Below are positions 7,963-16,281 of a stretch of 64,000 bases of DNA, piece by piece. The stretch covers positions 3,058,096-3,122,095 of the forward strand of contig NZ_CP150484.1 in assembly GCF_037997115.1 (NCBI RefSeq), in the 5' to 3' direction. This stretch comes from Amycolatopsis coloradensis (GTDB lineage: Bacteria > Actinomycetota > Actinomycetes > Mycobacteriales > Pseudonocardiaceae). The notes beneath the pieces were generated by a model that did no database searches, was not told the origin of the DNA, and saw only the letters and a program-made list of their open reading frames with translations. The stretch's first letter is position 1; the number at the start of each line of letters is the position of its first letter. Made by a program: the position numbers and the translations under genes.

Positions 7963-8439
7963 TCAGGGGGCGGACTGGCGACGGGAGCTGATCACTCCGG
8001 TGTCGAATCCGGCGAGGTGGAGCCCGCCCGCGAACCGGGCGTGCTCGATCTTGACGCAGCGGTTCATCACCACGTCCAGGCCGGCCTCCTTCGCGCGGTC
8101 GGCGACGGGCTCGTGCCACAGGCCCAATTGCAGCCAGAGCGTGCGCGCTCCTGCCTTGACGACCTCCTCGGCGACGCCGGGGAGGTCGTCGTGCTTGCGG
8201 AAGACGCTGACCAGGTCGACCTCGCCGGGCACATCGGCCAGTGACGGGTACACCGGCCGCCCGAGGAGCTCGTCCAGCCGCGGGTTCACGAAGTTGACCT
8301 CGTACTTGCTGGAGGAGAGCAGGTACGTCGCGACGAAGAAGCTCGGCCGCGCCGGGTTGTTCGAGGCGCCGACGATGGTCACCGACCTCGTCCGCGAAAG
8401 GATGCGGCGCCGCTCGACCGCGCCGACGTCGTAGGTCAT
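7963..8439 (-). CDS. CoA-binding domain (Rossmann-fold) protein, YccU type
   Basis: Encodes 158 residues from ATG 8439, whose codon overlaps the upstream metY stop by 4 bases. It is a stand-alone CoA_binding domain: 'VTIVGASNNPARPSFFVATYL' carries the dinucleotide/CoA-binding glycine loop, followed by 'YEVNFVNPRLDELLGRPVYPSL', 'VDLVSVFRK', 'LWLQLGLWHEP' and 'VMNRCVKIEHARF'. The CoA-synthetase ligase parts are absent, as normal for this small family. Translational coupling to O-acetylhomoserine sulfhydrylase is a recurrent arrangement and hints at a role around sulfur or homoserine metabolism, but no reaction is established. Confidence 0.85.
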   Translation of the reverse strand: MTYDVGAVERRRILSRTRSVTIVGASNNPARPSFFVATYLLSSSKYEVNFVNPRLDELLGRPVYPSLADVPGEVDLVSVFRKHDDLPGVAEEVVKAGARTLWLQLGLWHEPVADRAKEAGLDVVMNRCVKIEHARFAGGLHLAGFDTGVISSRRQSAP

Positions 8440-9725
8440 CCCGCCACCGCCTTGCCGAGTGCCTGATCGAGATCCCACAGGATGTCGTCGACGTCCTCCA
8501 GCCCGACCGACAGGCGGATCAGATCCGCTCCCACGCCCGCCGCGCGCAACTGGTCTTCGGAGAGCTGCTGGTGGGTGGTGGACGCCGGATGGATGACGAG
8601 CGTGCGCGCGTCCCCGACGTTGGCCAGATGCGACAGCAGCTCGACCGAGTTCACGAACGTCTCCCCGGCCGCGCGGCCGCCGTCGACGCCGAAGGAGAAC
8701 ACGGCACCCGGCCCGGCGGGCAGGTACTTCTTCGCGCGGTCGTGGTGCGGGTGATCCGGCAGGCCCGCGTAGTTCACCCAAGCCACCCGGCTGTCGTTCG
8801 CGAGGTACTCCGCGACGGCTCGCGCGTTGGCGACGTGGGCGTCCATCCGCTGCGGCAGCGTCTCGACCCCTTGCAGCAGCAGGAAGGCCGAGTGCGGCGA
8901 GAGGACGGCACCGATGTCGCGCAACTGCTCGGCGCGAAGCCGGGTGCAGAAGGCGTACTCGCCGAAGTTCTCCCAGTACTTCAGGCCGCCGTAGCTCTCG
9001 ACGGTCTCGGTCATCCGCGGGAACTTCCCGTTGCCCCAGTCGAACTTCCCGGACTCGACGACCACCCCGCCCAGCGTGGTCCCGTGCCCGCCGAGGAACT
9101 TCGTCGCCGAATGCAGCACGATGTCCGCGCCGTGCTCGATCGGGCGGCACAGGTACGGCGTCGCCAAGGTGGCGTCGACGACCAGCGGGATGTCGTGCGC
9201 GTGCGCGAGTTCCGCCAGCCCGGCGATGTCGGCGATCCCGCCGCCGGGATTGCCGATGACCTCGGTGAAGATCAGCTTCGTCCGGTCGGTGATCGCGGCC
9301 GCGTAGTCCTCGACGCGGTCTCCGCTGACGAAGGTGGTCTCGATACCGAAGCGGCGCAGCGTCCCGGTGAGTTGCGTGACCGTGCCGCCGTAGAGCCCGC
9401 CCGCCGAGACGACGTGGTCGCCCGCCTCGGCGAGGGCGGAGAACGTCAGGAACTCCGCCGCCTGACCACTGCCGGTCGCGACTCCGCCGATCGCGCCTTC
9501 GAGGCTGGCCAAGCGCTCCTCGAAGGCCGCGACCGTCGGGTTGCCGATGCGGCTGTAGATGTTGCCGTACTTCTGCAGCGCGAACAGGTTCGCCGCGTCG
9601 GCCGCGTCCTCGAAAACGAAGCTCGTGGTCTGGTAGATGGGCACGGCGCGGGCGCCGGTCGCCGGGTCGGGCGTCCCGCCCGCGTGCAGGGCGCGGGTGC
9701 GGAAGCCCCAGGTGCGTTCACTCAT
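8436..9725 (-). CDS. metY: O-acetylhomoserine aminocarboxypropyltransferase (sulfhydrylase)
   Basis: Encodes 429 residues from ATG 9725 (MSERTWGFRTRALHAGGTPD); the frame runs open to 9752, but this start fits the family. It is a PLP enzyme of the Cys/Met metabolism fold type I group, making homocysteine from O-acetylhomoserine and sulfide. The N-terminal 'PIYQTTSFVFEDA' and 'YSRIGNPTVAAFEERLASLE', and the PLP lysine in 'HSATKFLGGHG', are all present. The length (about 430) separates MetY from the shorter cystathionine gamma-synthases (about 380-390). The CoA-binding protein is coupled downstream. Confidence 0.93.
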   Translation of the reverse strand: MSERTWGFRTRALHAGGTPDPATGARAVPIYQTTSFVFEDAADAANLFALQKYGNIYSRIGNPTVAAFEERLASLEGAIGGVATGSGQAAEFLTFSALAEAGDHVVSAGGLYGGTVTQLTGTLRRFGIETTFVSGDRVEDYAAAITDRTKLIFTEVIGNPGGGIADIAGLAELAHAHDIPLVVDATLATPYLCRPIEHGADIVLHSATKFLGGHGTTLGGVVVESGKFDWGNGKFPRMTETVESYGGLKYWENFGEYAFCTRLRAEQLRDIGAVLSPHSAFLLLQGVETLPQRMDAHVANARAVAEYLANDSRVAWVNYAGLPDHPHHDRAKKYLPAGPGAVFSFGVDGGRAAGETFVNSVELLSHLANVGDARTLVIHPASTTHQQLSEDQLRAAGVGADLIRLSVGLEDVDDILWDLDQALGKAVAG

Positions 9726-9779
9726 CGCGCCCGACGCTACCTCGCGTCCCACCCCGTGGCCATCGTTCCCAGTCCGTGG

Positions 9780-10961
9780 CTACTTGCGGTCCAAAGTGAT
9801 CACGGTGCCGGGACGGTGGCCGTTACGGCGCGGGGTGACCGGACGCGGCTCACGCGAGACCGCGACCCCGGCCGGACGCTGCCGATCGACCGGCAGGACC
9901 TCTCGCGAGTTCGTCCGGTCGGCCAGCCGCAGGGACTGCGCCGAGGTCAGCCACTCTTCGGCGGGCTCCGCGATTTCGAGCAGCAGGGCCTCGAACTCCG
10001 ATCGGGTGGTCTCGAGGATGTGCGGCGCCGCGAGCCAGCGCAGCACCTGACGTCCGGTGACCGCCATCCGCTGGCGCGGCGAGGACACCAGCCGCTGATC
10101 GAAGTAGCGGATCAGCACCTCGTCCACGGTGTCCCACGCGTTGGCCGCGCCGAACAGGTCCAGTACGTCCTCCGAACCGAGGATCTTGAACGCCTCGGTC
10201 AGCAGCTGCATGACCTCCACCCGCAGCACGTTCAGATGGCCGTACGACGTGAACTTCAGGTTGTTCCGCAGGTCCAGACCGCTGCGCCGGACGACCGCGA
10301 CACTGCCGAAGCTCGGGTCGTACGCGCGTTCGCGGACGACGTCCGAGATCCGCTTGTCCCGCCAGAACAACGCGACCTGGTTGCTGAACTGCGTGAACAG
10401 TTGGTGGAAATCGGTGTTCGGCCGCGAGTTGGCCGAGCCGAGCCCCTTGCCGTAGCCGAGCACTCGCCGGTACGCGCTGACGCGGTCCCGCCGGGTGTAG
10501 CGCAGGACGTCCCGCCGGTCGAACCGGTACAGGCCGAACGCGCCGGGACCGTCCGAGAGCCGGATGGCGCCACCCTGGAACAGCTCCTGCAGCTTCTGCA
10601 CCACGCGGAAGACGCCGATCCGCTCGTGCTGGTACAGGTAGTACAGGTCGCCGACCGCGATGACCCGCTCCGAAGCGACCGTCTCGTCGTAGGCGTCGAC
10701 ACCCGGCGGCATCGCCGTCGCGCCGAGATCCGCGGCCGAACCGTCGCCGAGACCGACGAGCTGCGCGATCCCGCCGTCCGCGGGCCCCGGTTTGCCCCGC
10801 TGTTCGGCCTCGACCGCGGTGAGCATGTCGTCCAGCTGCTTGAGGACCGCGTCGCCGAGTTTCGGATCGCTGCCCAGTTCGTTCGCGAGCTTCCCGGCGA
10901 CCTGGCCGCGCAGAGCCGCGACCCGGTCGAAGAGTTCCCGGTATTCCTTTTCCGTGCCCAT
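9780..10961 (-). CDS. Unknown protein, last gene of the acidic-protein/peptidase operon
   Basis: Encodes 393 residues with no domain I recognise. The N-terminal 60 residues look helical and charged (EYRELFDRVAALRGQVAGKL). The middle is mixed and soluble-looking with several aromatic/Arg-rich patches ('FGLYRFDRRDVLRYTRRDR', 'VALFWRDKRISDVVRERAYD'). The last 40 residues are basic, Pro/Arg-rich and probably disordered. There is no signal peptide or membrane segment. It starts 24 bases after the preceding gene's stop, with AGGAAG ahead of the ATG. It may be a structural or scaffold partner of the operon; this is inference only. Confidence 0.8.
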   Translation of the reverse strand: MGTEKEYRELFDRVAALRGQVAGKLANELGSDPKLGDAVLKQLDDMLTAVEAEQRGKPGPADGGIAQLVGLGDGSAADLGATAMPPGVDAYDETVASERVIAVGDLYYLYQHERIGVFRVVQKLQELFQGGAIRLSDGPGAFGLYRFDRRDVLRYTRRDRVSAYRRVLGYGKGLGSANSRPNTDFHQLFTQFSNQVALFWRDKRISDVVRERAYDPSFGSVAVVRRSGLDLRNNLKFTSYGHLNVLRVEVMQLLTEAFKILGSEDVLDLFGAANAWDTVDEVLIRYFDQRLVSSPRQRMAVTGRQVLRWLAAPHILETTRSEFEALLLEIAEPAEEWLTSAQSLRLADRTNSREVLPVDRQRPAGVAVSREPRPVTPRRNGHRPGTVITLDRK

Positions 10962-10985
10962 CGTCTTCCTCCCGTACGGGTCCGG

Positions 10986-12356
10986 CTACTGCCCGGTCCG
11001 CTTGCGCGTGGTCCGGGGTTTCGGCGGTTCCTCCGCCTCGGGTGGTGTCCGTACTTCTCCGGCGCCGTGCCCCTCGCGGAGTTCGGCGACCGAAGGCACC
11101 GCCGGCGTCCGGCCGGGCGGTGGCGTGAGCTGCGGCGTGGGCGGCGCGGGCGGGTTCGGCTCGGCCGACGACGGCGAGCCGTCCCGCCCGATCGGCTCGG
11201 CGATCCGGACGACCTCCTGGAGGTGGTCGTCGAGTTCGTCGATGGCCCGCTGCACACGGGAGCTGAAGAACCCCGGGGGAAGCGACGCGCGGAAGTTGCC
11301 CGGCACGTCCCCGTTGGAACCGCCGGTGCTCTGCCGGGGAAGGTTCGTCACGATCCGCTGCAGCCGCTTCGCGATCTGCAGGAACGATGTCCCGACGCCT
11401 TCCTTGCCCGCCGACTCGATCAGCTTGCCGCCCTCGAAGGTGGCGAACTCGCGGATCCAGCGCAGCAGCCCGCCGAGCGACATCGTCCCGCCCTGCGGAT
11501 CGGGGACACGGAGCACTTCGAGGTCCTCCTGCTGGACGAACACCGACCGCAGCATCGCGACGACCTCGTCGACCTGCGACGCCGTCGCGGACAGCAGCCG
11601 CGAGAGAGCGACCACGGCGGGACCGAAGAACGGCTGACCGCCGACCGGCTGCGAGAACGGGTCGATCTTGTCGCGTGCGTCCTGCCAGCCCCTGAACAAC
11701 GAGACGACCCAATCCGTCAGCGTGATGAAGGAGGTCTGGATCCGTTCCTCCTCGATCGTGTTGACCTTGCCCGAGACCAGGCCGAACTCGTCCCGCAGCT
11801 GGCCGAGGTGCCCTTGCGTACGGTCTCCGGCGCCGACCGCGAGGCCGCCGTTCCCGAGCAGCAGCAGGAAGAGCTGATCGACCCGCGCCACACGGATCAG
11901 CGGGCTCTCCAGCTCCTGCCGGATCTGTTCGAGATCGTGCCGGACGAGCGCGCGGAAACCCTCCGCGTTCTCGGGATCCGCGTCCGTCCTCAGTGGACGG
12001 AGCGAATCGAGCAGCGCCAGCGAGTCCTTGACCGCGCTCCTGGCCCTCGCCGCGAGCGAGGCCTGGCCGCCGGTGACGGCGCCGAGGTCGGCCTGAATGG
12101 CATATCCGCGCGGAGTCCACTTCGCCTCGGTGCGTCCCTGGACCTCTTTCAGCTCGAAACTGCCGGTCAGCGCGGCCACGAACCCCTTGGTGTCGCCTTC
12201 ACGCCATTTCCAGCCGAGCATGTCGCTGATCGTCTGTTCGGCGAGTTTGCCGGGTGGCGCCGCCTGCGGTGGGTACTGCCCGGTCGACAGCGGATACGCG
12301 CTGTCGATGTCCTGTGCGCGCGGCAAGGTCGCGCCGCGGTCGTCGTTGATCGTCAT
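10986..12356 (-). CDS. Unknown protein of the acidic-protein/peptidase operon (456 residues)
   Basis: Encodes 456 residues. Its ATG overlaps the stop of the upstream gene by 4 bases (ATGA at 12353-12356). No domain is recognised. Residues about 95-330 look mainly helical with amphipathic segments ('VDQLFLLLLGNGGLAVGAGD', 'QTSFITLTDWVVSLFRGWQD'), none convincingly membrane-spanning. Residues about 395-456 are Pro/Glu/Lys-rich and end in RTTRKRTGQ, likely a disordered tail. Both this protein and the next one end in basic tails, which could dock onto the very acidic first protein of the operon; that is speculation. Confidence 0.8.
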   Translation of the reverse strand: MTINDDRGATLPRAQDIDSAYPLSTGQYPPQAAPPGKLAEQTISDMLGWKWREGDTKGFVAALTGSFELKEVQGRTEAKWTPRGYAIQADLGAVTGGQASLAARARSAVKDSLALLDSLRPLRTDADPENAEGFRALVRHDLEQIRQELESPLIRVARVDQLFLLLLGNGGLAVGAGDRTQGHLGQLRDEFGLVSGKVNTIEEERIQTSFITLTDWVVSLFRGWQDARDKIDPFSQPVGGQPFFGPAVVALSRLLSATASQVDEVVAMLRSVFVQQEDLEVLRVPDPQGGTMSLGGLLRWIREFATFEGGKLIESAGKEGVGTSFLQIAKRLQRIVTNLPRQSTGGSNGDVPGNFRASLPPGFFSSRVQRAIDELDDHLQEVVRIAEPIGRDGSPSSAEPNPPAPPTPQLTPPPGRTPAVPSVAELREGHGAGEVRTPPEAEEPPKPRTTRKRTGQ

Positions 12357-12817
12357 CGGGTCGCCCCATATCCCTTGAATTCGGCCAGTTCCACTGCTTC
12401 ACGCCAGCACCGCACCATCACGTCCTCCGCCGAGGACAGGGCGGCGGCGCAGTGGTCCACCCCGGCGTGGAAGCTTTTCGCCCAGCCCCGCCATTCCTGT
12501 TCCCGTCCGTGCACCGCGCGCACCAGCCCGGAGACCGCGTGGTGCGAACGGCACTGCCCGTCCACGCGCCGCCGCAGCTTCAGCAGCGACGACGCCGTGG
12601 TGTGCAACGATTCGGCGCTCACCGGGCCCTGTGTCGCCCGCGTGGCCGCCTCGACCTCTCCTGTGCCGTCCAGGACGACCTCGGCGAGGTGATCCGCCGC
12701 GGCGAGCCCGACACCGGCGGGCCGGTCTTCGGCGACGCTGATCTCCAAGGCCCGCCAGCACGCGGCCACCTGGTTCACTTCCTTGCCCAGCCGGGAGAAT
12801 TCGGTGTGGAGCGTCAT
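12353..12817 (-). CDS. Small helical unknown protein of the acidic-protein/peptidase operon
   Basis: Encodes 154 residues from ATG 12817, overlapping the stop of the metallopeptidase gene by 4 bases. The sequence is Ala-rich and helical throughout, with heptad-like spacing (EFSRLGKEVNQVAACWRALE; SSLLKLRRRVDGQCRSHHA; HDGREQ-like EWRGWAKSF). It has three cysteines and several histidines but no metal-binding motif I know. No signal peptide or membrane helix is seen. The reading frame stays open far upstream, but that part overlaps the peptidase gene and shows no coding logic. Possible adaptor or subunit; function unknown. Confidence 0.8.
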   Translation of the reverse strand: MTLHTEFSRLGKEVNQVAACWRALEISVAEDRPAGVGLAAADHLAEVVLDGTGEVEAATRATQGPVSAESLHTTASSLLKLRRRVDGQCRSHHAVSGLVRAVHGREQEWRGWAKSFHAGVDHCAAALSSAEDVMVRCWREAVELAEFKGYGATR

Positions 12818-14175
12818 CTCGCCCTCCTGCCGAGCTCTTCCATGAAGAAACCGAAAAGCCGTTTCGGTGGCGCCATCCGTTCGTCGAGCGCGAACCGGAC
12901 CGCCCCGATGAGGAACCGTTCCGGGACCACACCCGGGGACACCCCGTCGGCCAGTCTTCTCGCGGCTTCTTCGATCATCGCCTGTTCCTTGGCTTCGAAC
13001 CGCAGCACCTTCGCCAGGGGACGGTGCCCCAGCGAGGGGAACGAGGTGAAGCACATCGCGTCCACCACCTCGGGGATCGCCTTGTCCGCCGTCCTCAGCA
13101 GCGCCGGCGGTGCGTTGATCAGCTTCGCCCTCGGGTACAGCTTGTGCCACATCGCCGCGTACGACTCCGCGTGCCGGGTGAAACCCATGCGGCGCAACAG
13201 CTCCACCGAGATCTTCGCGCGGAGGTACGGCACCGGGTGCACCGCGCGCGGGGTGAATCCCGTCGTTTCGAGTTCGGTGCGCCCGATGACGTCGAACAGC
13301 GAACCGACGACCGCCGGGCCGCCCAGCAGCAGCGCGGACAGGTCGGCGAACGTCTCCCGGTTCCACCTGACCCAGACGCCGGTCACCTCCCGCGGCACCC
13401 CCGCTTCGACGAGCCTCGCCGCCACCTGCAACGGGATCGCCCTGGCGAGACCCAGATCGTTCTGCAGGTTGTGACTCACCTCGTGCAGGACCGCGCCGAG
13501 CGTCCACGGGTTCACCAGCCGGTGGTACGGAAGCTGGATCAGCGGAAAGGGATTGAGCCGGTTCCCCAGCCGCCGCAAGGGGATCCCACGGCGCGAGGTA
13601 GCCGGGCCGGATCCGGTGCGCAGGTAGCAGAACGGTGGCGGGGTCGGGATCGACCGCCAGCGCCCGATCCCGAGGTAGGCGTACTGATAGCAGTCGAGTG
13701 CCACCCGGTCGCACGCCACCAGCCACGGGGCGAACGCGCCTTGCCGCTGGTTGAACAGATCGAGGTAGAAGTCCCAGACCCCTTCGGTGGTCTTGACCCA
13801 GCGCTGTGCCCGGGACTTCGCCCGCAGCAGACGCGCGAGCTCGGCCTGCCCTGGCCGCGCCACCGCCTCGTCCGCGGCGCGGCGAGCCGAACGGGTCGCA
13901 GAGTACAACGGCTTCCGCAAGGTCGCCATCGTCCGGTTGACCGCCGCGAGATGTGCCCGGCTCGGACCGGTGGCCGGGTCACCGAACTCCGACCAGCGGA
14001 ACGGCCGCAGCGCCTCCAGATGCCGTTCCACGTTGGTGGCCTGGGACAGCAGCCAAGCGGTCAGCTCGTCTTCCCCGGACGGCCTCGCCCGCCGGAACCC
14101 GGTGGACGAGGCCGATTCACCGGATGCCGCGGGCAGCGCCTCAACGGCGGCGCGCACGGCCGCGCGCCTTGCCAC
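12814..14175 (-). CDS. Putative zinc metallopeptidase (HEXXH, gluzincin-like)
   Basis: Encodes 453 residues. 'AVLHEVSHNLQND' gives HEVSH at residues 231-235, and 'NRETFADLSALLLGG' gives Glu274 and Asp278. HExxH followed about 38 residues later by E-xxx-D is the gluzincin pattern: two His plus a Glu as zinc ligands and Glu232 as the general base. The N-terminal 200 residues are Arg-rich with no known domain. No signal peptide is seen, so it should act inside the cell. The GTG start at 14175 overlaps the end of the acidic-protein gene by 35 bases; an internal start is possible. Substrate is unknown; operon partners are the first guess. Confidence 0.78.
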   Translation of the reverse strand: MARRAAVRAAVEALPAASGESASSTGFRRARPSGEDELTAWLLSQATNVERHLEALRPFRWSEFGDPATGPSRAHLAAVNRTMATLRKPLYSATRSARRAADEAVARPGQAELARLLRAKSRAQRWVKTTEGVWDFYLDLFNQRQGAFAPWLVACDRVALDCYQYAYLGIGRWRSIPTPPPFCYLRTGSGPATSRRGIPLRRLGNRLNPFPLIQLPYHRLVNPWTLGAVLHEVSHNLQNDLGLARAIPLQVAARLVEAGVPREVTGVWVRWNRETFADLSALLLGGPAVVGSLFDVIGRTELETTGFTPRAVHPVPYLRAKISVELLRRMGFTRHAESYAAMWHKLYPRAKLINAPPALLRTADKAIPEVVDAMCFTSFPSLGHRPLAKVLRFEAKEQAMIEEAARRLADGVSPGVVPERFLIGAVRFALDERMAPPKRLFGFFMEELGRRAR

Positions 14176-14950
14176 GACGGGCGGCGCCCGCCCGGGCCCG
14201 GGGCTGCGTCCTGCGCCCGCCGCGGGCGGCGGGGCGACGGCGGCGCTGCTGGGGACGGCCGCGACGGCGCGGCTGGCTCCGGCGGTTCGCGGGCGCGTTC
14301 TGCGCGCTGTTCACGGTGTGGCCGACCAGCCTGCGCGTGATGTACCTGGCGTTGATCGGGCGGCCGTCGGCGTACCGGCGCCCCACGTCGCGAGCGGTGC
14401 GCCCGATGATCTTCGGGATGTGCCGGACGGCGCGACGTGTCGCCGGGTTCCGCCACAGCTTGCGCCCGAGGTTGATCGCGCCGCGGATCAGCTGCGGACC
14501 GTGTTTGACGATCTTCGGCGCCGCCCATTTCGCCGCCTGGAACGCCAGCGGAGCGAGCGCGCCGAGGAAGGCCTCCGCCTCGTCCTCGGTCTCGGCGTTC
14601 TCCGCCTGGAAAGCCAGTTGCGCCATCATTTCGGCGTCGGGGTAGACGCGCCGCGCCGGATGCGTGAAGTCCTCGTCCTCGGACTCCAGCTCGAACTCGT
14701 CCTCGAGTTCGCGGACGACGGCCTCGAACTCGGACTCGAATTCGTCTTCGTCCTCGTACTCGCCGTAGACCTCGTCCTCCAGCTCGTCTTCGAGCTCCCG
14801 GACCAGGCCGCCGAGCTCGTCTTCGAACTCGTCCTCGTCCTCGAATTCGCCTTCCAGTTCGTCCTCGAGTTCGTTTTCGAACTCGGCCTCGAGTTCACGG
14901 CTCAGCTCGTCTTCCAGCTCGCCGTCCACTGCCGCATAGCCACGGCTCAT
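14141..14950 (-). CDS. Charge-segregated acidic/basic repeat protein
   Basis: Encodes 269 residues from ATG 14950. Residues about 9-97 are almost entirely Glu/Asp with Leu, Phe and Tyr spacers, built from short degenerate units such as ELEDELEGEFEDEDEFE. Residues about 105-200 form a different module with amphipathic and basic helices ('EAFLGALAPLAFQAAKWAAP', 'LWRNPATRRAVRHIPKIIGR'). The last 60 residues are Arg/Gln/Pro-rich and strongly basic. Proteins with a Phe-Glu-Asp repeat front and a 'RNPxTR' middle occur in many soil bacteria but have no assigned role. It heads the operon and faces a LuxR regulator. The first module could behave as a polyanion or low-complexity assembly domain. Confidence 0.85.
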   Translation of the reverse strand: MSRGYAAVDGELEDELSRELEAEFENELEDELEGEFEDEDEFEDELGGLVRELEDELEDEVYGEYEDEDEFESEFEAVVRELEDEFELESEDEDFTHPARRVYPDAEMMAQLAFQAENAETEDEAEAFLGALAPLAFQAAKWAAPKIVKHGPQLIRGAINLGRKLWRNPATRRAVRHIPKIIGRTARDVGRRYADGRPINARYITRRLVGHTVNSAQNAPANRRSQPRRRGRPQQRRRRPAARGGRRTQPRARAGAARRGKARGRARRR

Positions 14951-15171
14951 AACCGTTCTCCTCTGCTCCGGTGAAAATCCGCGATCGCCGGCGCGGTGCG
15001 TCGGTGAGCACGGATCCGACACTGCCCGTGCACCGTGAGCACCGGTAGTCACACGTTCCTGCGTGACATGAATCGACTAGTTCGTACTTGTCACACAAAT
15101 CGACGATGCGCTTTTCCTGTCGGAGGGGTTTGCTAGAGAGGGAGGGAGACCTAGAGGGGGGAGGCCGGTCT
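14951..15171. promoter_or_regulatory. Divergent promoter region of the acidic-protein operon and LuxR gene
   Basis: About 220 bases between the divergent ATG of the acidic protein (14950) and the regulator GTG (15172). It is visibly less G/C-rich than the surroundings around 15045-15105 (stretches such as AGTTCGTACTTGTCACAC), as expected for a promoter. No convincing -35/-10 pair or long palindrome was found by eye. Confidence 0.45.
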
Positions 15172-15597
15172 GTGTCCACGAGCCCGGTGATGGGATTTCC
15201 TGCTTCATCGATACACGACCTCGCGCGGCAGAAGGCGATGGTCGTCACGGAGGACGAAGCCGTACGAAACTTGGCGAGATCACTCGTCAGACGTGTCATG
15301 GAACTGAACGACGGTGCCACCGTGCAGCGGAAGCCACTGCTCGACGTCACCGAGTACGGCGTCCGATGCCTGCTCGTGCCGGTGGCGCCGGAGCCGCACG
15401 ACCTGCTCAGCCCGCGCGAGCACGAAGTGGCGCGCATGGTCGGCAGGGGCTATACGAACAAGCAGATCGCCGGTGTCCTGGAAATCAGCCTGAACACCGT
15501 TTCCGCGCATATGCGCCGGATCTTCACCAAACTGGGGGTCGGTTCCCGTGCGGCGATGGTGGCCGCGCTGACCGGTGAGAATCTCGCCGCCGGATGA
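15172..15597 (+). CDS. LuxR-type HTH regulator, short
   Basis: Encodes 141 residues from GTG 15172, preceded by a purine-rich GGGGGGAGG 9 bases upstream; an ATG at 15088 in the same frame is less likely. The C-terminal 65 residues are a full LuxR/GerE HTH: 'LLSPREHEVARMVGRGYTNK', then QIAGVLEISLNTVSAHMRRI and FTKLGVGSRAAMVA. The N-terminal 75 residues are too short for a receiver or PAS domain and lack phosphoacceptor signatures. It is divergent from the acidic-protein operon and is its most likely regulator. How it senses a signal is not evident. Confidence 0.85.
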   Translation: MSTSPVMGFPASSIHDLARQKAMVVTEDEAVRNLARSLVRRVMELNDGATVQRKPLLDVTEYGVRCLLVPVAPEPHDLLSPREHEVARMVGRGYTNKQIAGVLEISLNTVSAHMRRIFTKLGVGSRAAMVAALTGENLAAG

Positions 15598-15666
15598 GGC
15601 GACCACTCACGACCAACCCGACCGATCGCCAGGCCCGCTCGCCTTGTCGCGCAAGGAAATCGCGCA

Positions 15667-16281
15667 CTAGCCGAGCGCGGCGCGCAGCCGCCGGTCCCGT
15701 TCCTCCGGGGTCTGCCGGGGGCAACTGGTGCACTTCGGGTTGCCCGCTTCGTAGATCAGGCAACAGGAAGCACGGCGCACCACGGTGTTCCGCCCGATCC
15801 GGGAGAACCGCGGCTCCGGCATCCCGAGCCCGATCGCGGCCACGAGCGGTGCCGCCAGCTCGATCGCTCGCGCGGTGTCGCCGGTCCACAGCAGGCGGTT
15901 GCCGATCGAATCCGTCGCGATCGCGCCCAGCGCGCGCGGATTCGCCCCCGTGACGGCCGAAATGGTGCCGATCGCCGTGCTCAGCGTCCCGGCGAACGCG
16001 GCGCCGAGTTCGGCCAGCCCACCGTCGAGGAGCCGTGCCGACCGGGCGCCGGCGAAACGGCCGTCCGGGACGAGGTCGATCGTGACGGCGTCGAGTGACG
16101 GGTCCAGCGGCTCACCACGTACGAGCGACTCGACAGAGGGCGCGACGAGGACGGAGGACAGCGAGTACCACCAGATCGTGCCGAGCACTTCGGGTCGCGA
16201 GCAGCCGTAGAGTTTCGCGGCCCCGCCGATGCGGGCGCTGACCCAGGTCGCGTCGGCGAGCAGCGTCGCGGATACGTCCAT
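15667..16281 (-). CDS. FhuF-like (2Fe-2S) iron reductase
   Basis: Encodes 204 residues. The C-terminal signature is a Cys-Cys pair in 'RRASCCLIYEAGNPKCTSCP' followed by two more cysteines, the C-C-x10-C-x2-C arrangement of the FhuF [2Fe-2S] domain. FhuF-family proteins reduce ferric siderophores in the cytoplasm to release iron. The N-terminal part (LADATWVSARIGGAAKLYG) fits the family, as does the length (slightly short). Its ATG overlaps the stop of the methyltransferase gene by one base (TGATG), so the two are translationally coupled. No siderophore genes are nearby. Confidence 0.85.
   Translation of the reverse strand: MDVSATLLADATWVSARIGGAAKLYGCSRPEVLGTIWWYSLSSVLVAPSVESLVRGEPLDPSLDAVTIDLVPDGRFAGARSARLLDGGLAELGAAFAGTLSTAIGTISAVTGANPRALGAIATDSIGNRLLWTGDTARAIELAAPLVAAIGLGMPEPRFSRIGRNTVVRRASCCLIYEAGNPKCTSCPRQTPEERDRRLRAALG

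Noticed and set aside
8571..12692. 1373-codon open frame on the plus strand
   Set aside because: It lies entirely antisense to metY and the acidic-protein operon, is Arg/Gly-rich low complexity, and arises from high third-position G/C of the real genes.
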